A stretch of DNA of 64,000 nt from Cristatella mucedo. Its lineage: Eukaryota; Bryozoa; Phylactolaemata; Cristatellidae. Where the stretch lies: contig WPIO01000008.1 in NCBI GenBank assembly GCA_009760855.2, positions 11,488,501 through 11,552,500 of the forward strand, read 5' to 3'. Numbering within the stretch: position 1 is the stretch's first letter; every line of letters starts with the position of its first letter. The notes beneath the pieces were generated by a model, which saw nothing but the letters and a program-made list of their open reading frames with translations, was not told where the DNA came from and ran no database searches. The position numbers and the translations under genes were made by a program. Positions 1-9,400 of the stretch are shown here, one piece after another.

Positions 1-749
1 TGACGAAGGCTTCCATTGGCTTACCGATATACGTATACCTTATACCCAATCTCGATCGAGAGAGAAACAGTGGTAACACGAAAAAATTTGATCAGAGCTC
101 AGTCCGGCTGGGCTGACGATTCGAAAGCAACGATGCTCCATCGGCATGAGACCGAAACGTCTGGTCATCATGGTTTAGTCACCTACGGGTCCTGTACAAG
201 ATTGTTCTGAACTAAAAGATTTGTCGGCTTTCGAAACTCCACAGTGAAAATGGTTGACTTTGCAGGTGCCAAATATGTCTGCAGCTTTCTCTTTCTTTAC
301 CGAGAGGTCTGATGCCTTGCCTCGGCTTGCCCTAGCATGCTCAACACCCTGCCCAAGTCATGCCCGATGTACTTTCCGATCGTGGTATCGGCAGTGTGCT
401 TCCACTTGGCCATGCAGCTAGGTAGTGCTAGACCTGGTGGCACTGAATCACGTCGGTGGCATCTATCTACAACAACCCTACATGTCTTTCGAGCTTCGGC
501 AAGTCCTTCGCGTTTCTATCCCCAAGCACTTAGTTTGACTAGGGTGGCATAGCTATCCACGGATTAGGGTAGCTTGAAGTAAAACGTACTCTGGGATGAC
601 GATGCAGGACTAAATTAGGACAGGCACCTCTGCTCCATCATCAGTGCTCCAACGCATTTCAGCAGTGCTGCTGAGCTGCTCTAGCACTGGTGGCTGCTGC
701 ACATTTTGATACTTAGCCGGGCGAAGCCGCATGTGCTTGTAACCTCTTT
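1..749. other. left flank, no gene recognised
   Basis: No coding exon, RNA gene or recognisable repeat was identified here. Open frames are short (at most about 70 codons), lack motifs, and resemble what random sequence gives. The stretch ends at the 5-bp target-site copy (AACGT, 750-754) of the LTR retrotransposon that follows. Confidence 0.5.
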
Positions 750-754
750 AACGT

Positions 755-1219
755 TGTAGTTCGTATGTACGTATGTATGTATTGTATGCCGGCTCCTGAC
801 TTGTGACCTTAAGGTCAAGGGAGCGTGTAGTTCGTATGTATGTATTGTATGCAGGCTCCTCTGATAAGCCACTGGTGAGCTGTTAAAAGCACCACCGAGA
901 GGGGCCGGTGCACAGCTGTGGTCCGCCTGTGATGTGGTATGGATACAGGCCGGTAACCAGATGGTGGATTCACCATCAGGGTCGGCCAGTGCACTGCTGT
1001 GGTCCGCCTTTGATGTGGCATGGACCAGCTGGTGGATTCACCATCTGGGTCGGCCGGTGCACAGTTTCGGTCGAGGAGTCATCGGAGTGGACCAGGGGAG
1101 GGGAGTCGTGTGAGAGTAGGGGCTGAGGGGAGCCGTGCACTCTAGGGCTCCGTGTGTTGGGAATAAACTGTCGTGTGTTGGGCATCGGCTGGCTCTCTGC
1201 TGTGCGACCAAAAACTACA
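755..1219 (+). repeat. 5' long terminal repeat
   Basis: This 465-bp repeat matches 5134-5602 almost base for base. It starts TGTAGTT, ends AACTACA, and has a polyadenylation-type AATAAA at 1162-1167. The first 71 bp contain a second copy of the LTR start (TGTAGTTCG at 826) preceded by the purine-rich block AAGGTCAAGGGAGCG, so the U3 start is internally duplicated. No canonical TGG-initial primer binding site follows; the next bases are AGCTATTT. Confidence 0.95.
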
Positions 1220-1244
1220 AGCTATTTGTGCGGTCCATATAAAG

Positions 1245-1932
1245 ATGAGTCTGAAAGTACAACTGATGGAAGCAAAAATCTCGCAATTCGACGGCAGCGG
1301 AGACTTCGCTGAATGGCTAAATCGGTTCGAAAGATTGGCCAAGATGCAAGGAGTTGATGACTTGCAAAATTTCCTACCGCTATTCCTTACACGTGTGGCA
1401 TATGCCGTCTACGATGGCGTCCCCGAGGCGGCTAAGGAAGACTACGCCACGGTAAGAAAAGCGCTGCTGGCAGCATTCTCGCCGAATCGCTTCGATGCCT
1501 ACGAGGAATTCGCCTCACGTCGCCTTGCTGAAGGTGAAAATGTGGATGGCTTTTGGGCGGACTTGAATCGGTTGGCTAGGCTGGTGGCCGGTGATTTTGT
1601 CAAATGCGCCTTTGTCGCTGGGCTGCCGGAGGCCGCAAAGAGGCACCTCCAAGCTTCATGCAACCTCGCGGAAATGCCTGCGGATGTTCTTGTCGAGAAG
1701 GCTCGCGTCATAGTAAAGGCTCGCGTCAGCATTCCGAAGGCGGCATAAAGTTGCTTCGCATACGGTTCTCGTTCGGTATGGCCTCCCCAGGCACCGACTA
1801 ACAGAGATGTTGTGTGTTTCCTGTGCAAGGCTATCGGGCACTTAAGCCGTGATTGTCCTTCTAAAGCGGCGCGCCGTGGTCGCGGGAGACTGCTACGTCT
1901 GTAGGAGCATTCAACATCTCGCTGCTAACTGC
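1245..1932 (+). pseudogene. gag: gag of the LTR retrotransposon (broken)
   Basis: The frame from the ATG at 1245 gives about 167 residues of a capsid-like, helix-rich Gag (FDGSGDFAEWLNRFE near the start, then FLTRVAYAVYDGVPEAAK and AFVAGLPEAAKRHL). A TAA at 1746-1748 stops it. In the same frame beyond this stop lies a CCHC zinc knuckle, CFLCKAIGHLSRDC (1815-1856). A second knuckle, CYVCRSIQHLAANC (1891-1932), is in a different frame, so a frameshift lies between them. Two nucleocapsid knuckles after a capsid domain are normal for gypsy-like Gag. The product would form the virus-like particle and package element RNA. As it stands it cannot be made full length. Confidence 0.85.
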
Positions 1933-2015
1933 TCGGATCGGGCCGTCGTACCAAACTGGCCAAAAAACGAGTAGGGGAGAGCACGCATTACTGCGCCGGT
2001 GCTTTCCCCTCCGTT

Positions 2016-2578
2016 ATGGCACGCCTTCCATCGGTACGTGTCCTCATCGAAAACTCCAAGGCGTCTGCGCTCGTGGATACTGGGTGCTCGAGGTCCATCA
2101 TTTCGGCGACGCTTGCGGACCCTGCGAGGGTGAGGCGAGCGTGCGAGGAGGTCGTGATGATGAATGGAGCCACGGCTGTCTGCGAGTCCACGTGCGTCGC
2201 TACGGTAGCCCTCTGTGGACGGACCATAGTACTGGACTGCCTTGTTTCAGACGTCCTTCCTGGTTTCGGGTTGCTGACCCAGTGCATGTAACCCCTAACC
2301 ATGTTATTCATTTTGTTTGTTTTTCAAGCATGATTTTACTTACTATTCTATTGCGTATCACTTTGCAGCAAATGTAAAGCGCCTAGAAAGAGATTAAGTT
2401 CTCTGAGAGCGCTTTATCAAGTGCAATATTATTATTATTATTATATTATTACTACTCGGTATGGATGCTATTGAACTCCTAGGCGGCGTGATTATCGGTC
2501 CTTCCGCTGGTCATGTTGAGTTCATGTGCCAAAGGGGAATTCCAGAGCCAGCACACCGTTCGGAGGCAGCAGTAGTGG
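2016..2578 (+). pseudogene. retroviral-type aspartic protease, split by LINE tail
   Basis: The catalytic motif VDTGCSRSII is encoded from about 2073, with Asp at 2076-2078, in a frame open from 2016. The conserved tail of such proteases appears in two pieces. VLPGFGLL is read up to about 2273. LGMDAIELLGGV is read in another frame from 2455 and continues to a TAG at about 2576. The 183 bp between the pieces is a LINE-A 3' end, so the protease was split by that insertion. The enzyme would cleave Gag-Pol. The domain is recognised by its DTG motif and its place upstream of reverse transcriptase. Confidence 0.8.
2272..2454 (+). mobile_element. LINE-A 3' tail inserted in retrotransposon
   Basis: The sequence from TGCTGACCCAGTGCATGTAA to the TTA repeat matches 15675-15848 (plus) and the reverse complement of 42171-42350 almost exactly. 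It is the last about 180 bp of the LINE family, severely 5'-truncated, ending in its TTA-type microsatellite. It separates two halves of the protease region. No clear target-site duplication was found. Confidence 0.9.
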
Positions 2579-4023
2579 GTGGCGTCTCCTAGTGTCAAAT
2601 GGGCTGTAGCATCGTCGGCCGCTGACGTACTGATTGAGGACAAGGACTTCAAGGCGGTATTCCATCAGGGGCGTTGGTCAGTCAAGTGGGAGTGGACGAA
2701 TCGCTGTGTCGTCCCCCAATTGACGAACCATATCGCTTCATACCATGTGGAAGAGGACATTCGTGCCGACTACGAAAAGGAGGTGGAAGAGTGGATCAAG
2801 GAAGGTTGGTTGCAGCCATTCGCTGGTCATTGTGGTGGCCTGATCCCTCTAATGGCCGTCGTACAGGCAAGTAAGGACAAAGTGAGGCCCGTGATGGACT
2901 ACCGAGAACTTAATCAGTTTATCTCAAGTCACACGGCTGGCGGCGATGTGTGTAGCACTAAGCTCAGAGTGTGGCGACGGCTGGGCGAGCGCGTGAGCAT
3001 AATTGACCTGCGAAAAGCATACTTGCAGGTACATGTTGATCCAGCTCTCTGGCAGTATCAAGTCGTGGAGTACAAAGGCCGTCGGTACTGCCTCACACGA
3101 CTAGGTTTCGGACTTAATGTCGCCCCGAAAATAATGACCACGATTCTGACAAAGGTCCTGTCCATGAATGAGCGAGTTCGTACCGGTACCGATTCGTTTG
3201 TCGACGATATTGTTGTCAATAACAGCGTCGTCTCGAATGGTGAGGTGATCGACTTGCTACAAACATTTGGCTTGGAGGCTAAGCCGCCGGAAAGCCTCGC
3301 TGGCGGAAGGGTCCTTGGCCTTCGCGTATGCAGGCCAAAGGAAGGTGAGGAGCTTCGTTGGCGCCGCGATAACGTGGTAAGCACATTGCCCAATGACCCA
3401 TCGCGACGCCAGCTGTTTTCGTGGTGCGGTCAGCTGATCGGGCATTTCCCAATTGCAGGCTGGCTTCGCCCGGCCTGCAGTTACTTAAAGCGAGCCGCTG
3501 GCGATGTCGGTTGGGACTCAGTCGTGAGTGAAAATGTCATAGCCATGGCGAGTGAATTGATGCAGCGATTGCATGCCGACGATCCCGTTTCAGGCATTTG
3601 GAATGTGCCGAATTTGGATAGTGGCATCCTCTGCTGTGATGACAGCAGCCTTGCTATTGGCACATGCCTGGATATAGGAGAAGAATCGTCGAGGATGCCT
3701 CCTGGCTGCGAAAAGCTGACGACGTAGCCCACATCAATCTTGCTGAGCTGGAAGCTATCATCAAGGGCCTCAATCTGGCCATTGCTTGGTCATTACGGCA
3801 GGTAGAGATCCGAACAGATTCAGCAACTGTTCACGGATGGCTACAGTCACTGCTGGTTGGAGATAGGCCTGTACGAGCCCACGGCATGGTAGAGGCGCTC
3901 ATCAAACGCAGGCTAGCGCTGATAGCCGAAACAGTGTCAGAGTGTGGACTGAAGGCTTCCGTAGTCCTGGTGCGATCATCCAACAATAAAGCCGACCAGC
4001 AGACCCGCGTCGCTCAGAAATAG
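2579..4023 (+). pseudogene. pol: reverse transcriptase and RNase H of LTR element (broken)
   Basis: Reverse transcriptase motifs run in order: VRPVMDYRELN, then IDLRKAYLQVHVD (motif A aspartate), LTRLGFGLNVAPKIM, and the catalytic box FVDDIVVN at about 3195-3220. FVDD replaces the commoner YxDD. RNase H follows: a DDSSLAIG strand near 3640, INLAELEAIIKGLNLAI at about 3735-3785, and RTDSATVHGWLQ near 3812-3848. The frame shifts at about 3680, so one frame ends at 3727 while the RNase H frame is open from 3664. An in-frame TAG at 4021-4023 separates RNase H from integrase. Role: copying element RNA to DNA and removing the RNA strand. It is non-functional as read. Confidence 0.9.
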
Positions 4024-5025
4024 ATGAGGGCGAATGTAAGCTGTCTCGCTGTTCCAGAGCAGGCGTCTTCGCCGGCAATCGGCGTCGACCTAAAGAGTTT
4101 CCATAGCCTTCACCACTTTGGAGTTGACAGGACACTGTACCTTGCCAGAATGTGCCACCCGAAAGCTACTATCCGGCGGAAGGACGTCGAAGCCGTCGTA
4201 AAGGCTTGCCCTCGTTGCAAGTCGATCGATCCTGCACCAATCGCATGGAGTCCAGGCGTGCTGGATGTAAGCAAGAATTGGCAGCGCCTGGCCTGCGACG
4301 TAACACATTTCAAGGGCCAAAAATATCTGACCGTGGTAGATTGCGGACCGAGCCGTTTCGCTATTTGGAGGCGAATACCCGACGAGGGAGAAAACTCTTT
4401 GGTGCAACATCTGGGCGAAATTTTTAGGGAGCGTGGCCCTCCGCAGCAGCTGCTCATGGATAACGGTGCGAGCTTTCGCTCAACAGCTCTTCGCGGTCTT
4501 TGCGACCGTTGGGGCGTGGAGCCCATATACCGTTGCGCCTATAAACCCTCCGGCAACGGCATCGTTGAGCGAAACCACAGGACCATCAAGGGAATGGCAG
4601 CTTGCACGGGCAAGAACGTCCTGATGATGGTGTATTGGTACAACATCTCACCAACAGCCGGGTTGCACGAGGAATCGGTGCCCTGCTGAAGGCTGTTCTC
4701 CTATGAGTGGAAAAGCCCCCTCTTCAGAGCACAGACAGATCAGGGCCCGAGGACTGCTCAATATGCGGTCGGCCAGCGAGTCTTTGTGAAGCATGCCGGC
4801 GCTCGTTGCACGACCGAGTGGCCCGAGGGCACGGTAACCAGTGAGGGCCAGGGCGTGGGAATCGAGATCGACGGTGTGTGTCGCCACGTGTCCGACTTGC
4901 GTCTCGTACCAGGGCAGGAAGAGGCGCCCCCTGCACCTGAAGGGGACAGAGCAGAACCAGTACAGCGGCCCAGGCGTGCTGTGACACTTCCACACCGGTA
5001 CGACGACTATGTCCTGACCGAATAG
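4024..5025 (+). pseudogene. int: integrase of LTR element (nonsense-interrupted)
   Basis: A histidine pair (FHSLHHFG, about 4099-4122) and CPRC (about 4210-4220) form an HHCC zinc-binding N-terminus. The DDE core is visible: LACDVTHFKGQKYLTVVD, then LMDNGASF about 50 codons later, and SGNGIVERNHR with the glutamate. This D,D35E-like spacing marks a retroviral-type integrase. A TGA at 4687-4689 interrupts the frame. The same frame continues to 5023 with a C-terminal segment (QYAVGQRVFVKHAGA and beyond). The enzyme would insert element cDNA and produce the 5-bp duplication seen at the ends. Confidence 0.9.
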
Positions 5026-5076
5026 GCTAGCTCACTGCTGCTCTGTACCTTGCAGCTACATGTGTTGGTGCTGCAA

Positions 5077-5133
5077 ATTTGTGACCTTAAGGTCAAGGGA
5101 GCGTGAATTTGTGACCTTACGGTCAAGGGAGCG
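5077..5133 (+). repeat. duplicated polypurine-tract repeats before 3' LTR
   Basis: Two 30-bp units (AATTTGTGACCTTAAGGTCA...GGGAGCGTG and a copy with one base changed) lie head to tail directly before the 3' LTR. The purine-rich AAGGGAGCG at the end of each is the likely polypurine tract that primes plus-strand DNA. A third copy lies inside the LTR (about 5181-5208), again followed by TGTAGTTCG. Confidence 0.75.
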
Positions 5134-5602
5134 TGTAGTTCGTATGAACGTATGTATGTATGTATTGTATGCCGGCTCCTGACTTGTGACCTTAAGGTCA
5201 AGGGAGCGTGTAGTTCGTATGTATGTATTGTATGCAGGCTCCTCTGATAAGCCACTGGTGAGCTGTTAAAAGCACCACCGAGAGGGGCCGGTGCACAGCT
5301 GTGGTCCGGCTGTGATGTGGTATGGATACAGGCCGGTAACCAGATGGTGGATTCACCATCAGGGTCGGCCAGTGCACTGCTGTGGTCCGCCTTTGATGTG
5401 GCATGGACCAGCTGGTGGATTCACCATCTGAGTCGGCCGGTGCACAGTTTCGGTCGAGGAGTCATCGGAGTGGACCAGGGGAGGGGAGTCGTGTGAGAGT
5501 AGGGGCTGAGGGGAGCCGTGCACTCTAGGGCTCCGTGTGTTGGGAATAAACTGTCGTGTGTTGGGCATCGGCTGGCTCTCTGCTGTGCGACCAAAAACTA
5601 CA
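5134..5602 (+). repeat. 3' long terminal repeat
   Basis: This 469-bp repeat equals the 5' LTR except for three substitutions and an extra GTAT unit. Its AATAAA is at 5545-5550. It ends AACTACA at 5602, followed by the target-site copy AACGT (5603-5607). Confidence 0.95.
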
Positions 5603-5607
5603 AACGT

Positions 5608-6490
5608 TTGTCATTGAAGTGCAGGATGAAAAAGGTCGTGATGCCACCTGCTTCTGCATGGATGGATGGTAGGCGAGTTTTCTGCTGATGAGGTGCACAC
5701 GAAACGTACAGCAGCCTCAACAGCAGCGTACCTCTGATCTATGCGGACGGCCGCCAGCCAGCGACTTGGAGCCGAATCACAGATTCCTGCGAGTTGGTAT
5801 CGTGCCGATCTACTCGAAGTCACCGTGGTCGTACATGCAAGAAAGAGTTGGAACAGCCTGCCACGAAGGAAGCGAACCACTCTTGGTACGATGTGCATAC
5901 TAGTTCCTTGAACGTCTGCAATCAATTGGACTCGTCGGGAAGGGAGAGTCCAGCTGCCAACCCCAGGGGTCAGGCCCAAGAACGTATGTCGAGATTTTGC
6001 AAGTTTATTGCAATCATCTTAAATGACAGTTACGTGTGGCAGAAGTGTACGTGTAGATATACATCAAACTGAATACGGGCACGTGTGCATAGGCGACAGA
6101 GCAATGAAGACGGACATACATCTGTGCTAGAGGCATGCCGACAGAAATCGGCATACATAAGATCAGACGCTCAGTGGTAGCAAATCGTGTGGAACGACCC
6201 TAAACAAGCTGTGACATTGCATACCTGCTTAGATACCTGTCTTGACCATCAAGAAATAGAAACTAGGTGCTGTATGCTACGCTGAGAGGTTTGCTAAACG
6301 GTGCAGGAATGATTTCGTGTCTGGGAAGACTAGATTTAAGCAGCCTCAAAATTTACACTGTGAACTAAAGTCGTTGTATCTGCTCCTTGCTGGCACTTCC
6401 ACAGGGCGCTGCCCAGACAAGCGTCGTGGCGATATCTGGTCAGTGTCCCCACGACGACGTGGCACCTACTATTCAGTCGACGGTGATGCC
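5608..6490. other. region between retrotransposon and PANK end
   Basis: No coding exon was recognised. The right part should hold the 3' untranslated region of the minus-strand pantothenate kinase gene, whose stop codon is at 6491-6493. Open frames here are short and without motifs. Confidence 0.5.
6004..6009 (-). terminator. candidate PANK polyadenylation signal
   Basis: On the minus strand this reads AATAAA, about 480 bp downstream of the PANK stop codon. It is the first such hexamer I noticed below the stop. It would need transcript evidence, because single hexamers are common by chance. Confidence 0.35.
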
Positions 6491-9400
6491 TCACGGTGGA
6501 ACCGATCCAGTCAAGTGCACGACGCATCCAACAGCTCCAAAATATCCCTGCAGTTGAGGGGGAAAAGCTACAACTGCAGCGCTGCTACACGACAGAGGAT
6601 AGGCATTCGTTTGTCGCTCCTGGCAACTGACAGCGGTTGAGTTGGAGACCGGCTGGCCAGCGGGGGGGGGGGGGGGGAAGGGGGGGTAGGCGGTGGCAAG
6701 GAGACGTCCGTGGACAAGGACGTATCCCCAAGGGTGCACAGATGCACAAAAACGCACCTCATGCTCCAAAAATAGTGCCTTCATCGTTCCTTTCGACCAG
6801 AAGTCCATAGCGTAGGCGAGAAGCTTCATCGAGATGGTGTTCATACGCAGGAAATTACCGACGAATACGACTCGTTCGATTCCCTGAAAGGTGAGCCTAA
6901 AGTCAGCTCAATGAGCGCACTGCTTGTTCAAACGTAAGCGCGCAGGGTGCAGCGGAGGAGGCAAGAGCGGCTCACCAGATACGCACAGTTCGGGTCAAAC
7001 TCCACGCACACAGCTAATCAAACCGGTTAGCCTGGCACTGCTAGTTCATGCAACATAAAAAAATCGAAGCCAAGATGCACATCCAAGCAACGCTCGTGGG
7101 AAGGAAACGTTACGCGATTGGTGTGACCAGGCAGGCAACACCACTTCTTCACTTCACAGGTGACATTCGGCAATCTGCATCAAGCAGTGCATCCACGCGG
7201 CAGCGCAGCACACGGGCTCCCCTGTTCAATCAGTTCAAAAATTAATGCTGCACACAATTGCTTGCCTGCACCTAAGCATTTGCACAAGACGAGCAATCGA
7301 CTTAGCGGTTGGAGAGTTCATTACGTGAGCACAGGCAAATTAAAAAAAAAACTTTCCCATTGGCAGTGGTACAGCACAAAGCTAAGATGTGACCCGTTGC
7401 ATCTGCTCTGTCCAATCGAATGACTAGGCCCGACCCTCCTCGACCCGAGAAACAGTCGTAGCCATGGACGGACGGTTGGCCATTACCCGAAGGCCCAGCC
7501 TACCACTTTGCCAGGCAGCGTCCCTGGCAGACAAGATTCTGATCTCGCTCCTTGCCTGGAACTGCGCAGCAGCTGTGGCAGGGGGGGTGGTGGCAGCAGG
7601 GGTGGGCGGGAGGCTCGGCGCTCAGTCCGGTGCTGCGCCGCAGCTTGCCACTAGCTTCTGCGTGTGCTGCGCTGCCAGCGCCGCCGAAGCTACAGCTAGT
7701 GCCGCCGACGTCCGGCGAAGGACTGCTTGCAGTATTCTCCTGATGAGAGCTTTCTAAATATGAGCTTTCTAAATACGGCATATCCACGGGTCAGCGTGCC
7801 ACCGTTCACTCGCCGGCCTACACGAGAGCCGCTTTCCGATGTCACACAGGCAGCGACTCAGTGCAAACACGCCTTCACGATGCAGCCATTATCACACAAG
7901 GTCGCCAGCAGCAATTCAAAAGCTGGCGCCGGCATTTTTGGGTACCACCAATAAGAACTGACCACTTCGGGTCGAGTTGCTGTCCTTTGCAAGACTGCCA
8001 CTGACAGGTGAAGGATACTGAGTGACAGCAGCAGATCTCCTTCCTTCCTTCCCTCATAGCACCAATCTCTTTCGTGGCACCTACCTAGGGCCTGGCTTAT
8101 GAGTACGAACGTGTGCATGCATGTAAGTACGTATACATGTCAGCATATTTCCCATCGGTTACTCCACAAAGACTGAATGGACATTATGATGGAAATGTTT
8201 TTATAGCAAACTCAAGAGTCTAAATGGCTTTCCATTTGTATGCAGTAATCAGCAGACTTCATCTCACGAAACAACAAATATAAAGTGAGAAGCATAAGTA
8301 ATTCAAAAGCACAGTCAAGGTAGCGTGAAGCGTGGAAGTAGAAAGTTTAAGTAAAGCAGAACAACTTATGCTATAAGCATGCAAAACACATTGGCAATGC
8401 GGAAAAAACGGAGAAGTCTTAGTGTCGCAACGAGGATGATGCTTATAAGACAAAGGCAAACCATTTTTTTGATAATGCAATAGCTAAGTGGTGAAGCCCG
8501 GCTTCGCGAGTGTACTAGTATCAACTTCCGTCCTCTTCCGGTATTTTCTATTCGCAAGAATCATACAGGAGCAATGTTTTTGTGTGATGAGTCCATTTGA
8601 TCACTGAATAATGTAATCCATTAATAGCTTTATGCTAGCCCCTTAACGGGGTATGCTTACAGGAGAGGTGGCGAGTGTCTACAATATACTGCAGTCGCTG
8701 TACAGGCACTGCTAATACACTGGTGAAGAACTCTACTGCAACGACCGGCGGTGTCAGCTGAGTGAGTATGCATTGCTCGAGGGAGTCTCATGCTGCAAAA
8801 CCATACACCACTTATGCTAATTTTTATTAGTTATGCTAATTCACACGGTTGACAGCTTGCGCTCTACTTATCAGCCAGCTCTGCAGGTTATTGTCGTTTA
8901 ACAGTTTCCTACCATCTTTCTATTTGCCGTGTTAAGAGGCTAACCCCCTCCCCTTAGCCGAGGGCCAAGATACTGGACCCATGTCGTGGGTTCGAGTCGC
9001 CGAGCTGGTTTGGTCTAGCGGTTAAGGTGCTCGCCCCGACCAAGGTCTGACTGAGGTCGTGGGCTCGAGCCCTGAGGCATATGTGAAGCACCTGAATAGA
9101 GATTAAGTTCTCTTGGGGTGCTATATAAATCAATTATGATTTATATATTACAAGTGGACGATCCTTTATAATCTGCTCCAAGCCGCTACATAAACGAGGC
9201 TGCTATATCAGCTAACCTTTTTTCATTTATTAATTCACATGGCAAAGTGGTGGGCATGGCTGTGTAGTAGTTGGATTTGGGTGGTTTGCATGTGCTACAC
9301 ATGCTGTGATGAAAGTAAAGAAAATAAGACATATAATCTGCTGACTAGGTGGTTTAGAGGTTAAAGGCTTGCTTAGCACATGAGATAGTACGATTCAAGT

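Larger units (their letters stand above)
755..5602 (+). mobile_element. LTR retrotransposon, complete but coding-defective
   Basis: The element is bounded by two long terminal repeats (755-1219 and 5134-5602) that begin TGTAGTT and end AACTACA, a perfect 7-bp terminal inversion. The 5-bp direct repeat AACGT lies immediately outside both ends (750-754 and 5603-5607), so both edges are true insertion junctions. Internal order is gag, aspartic protease, reverse transcriptase, RNase H, integrase, all on the plus strand, which fits Ty3/gypsy-like elements; BEL-like elements share this order and I cannot exclude them. The LTRs differ by three substitutions and one 4-bp indel, so insertion is recent. 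Despite that, every coding region is broken: nonsense codons at 1746, 4021 and 4687, frameshifts between the two zinc knuckles and near 3680, and a LINE tail at 2272-2454. The copy was probably moved in trans or decayed fast; sequencing error could explain some frame breaks. Confidence 0.95.

Noticed and set aside
2579-3727. A functional RT gene
   Set aside because: The frame is open for RT alone, but it starts from a non-ATG codon after an upstream stop and is frameshifted at RNase H, so it is a remnant of pol, not a host gene.
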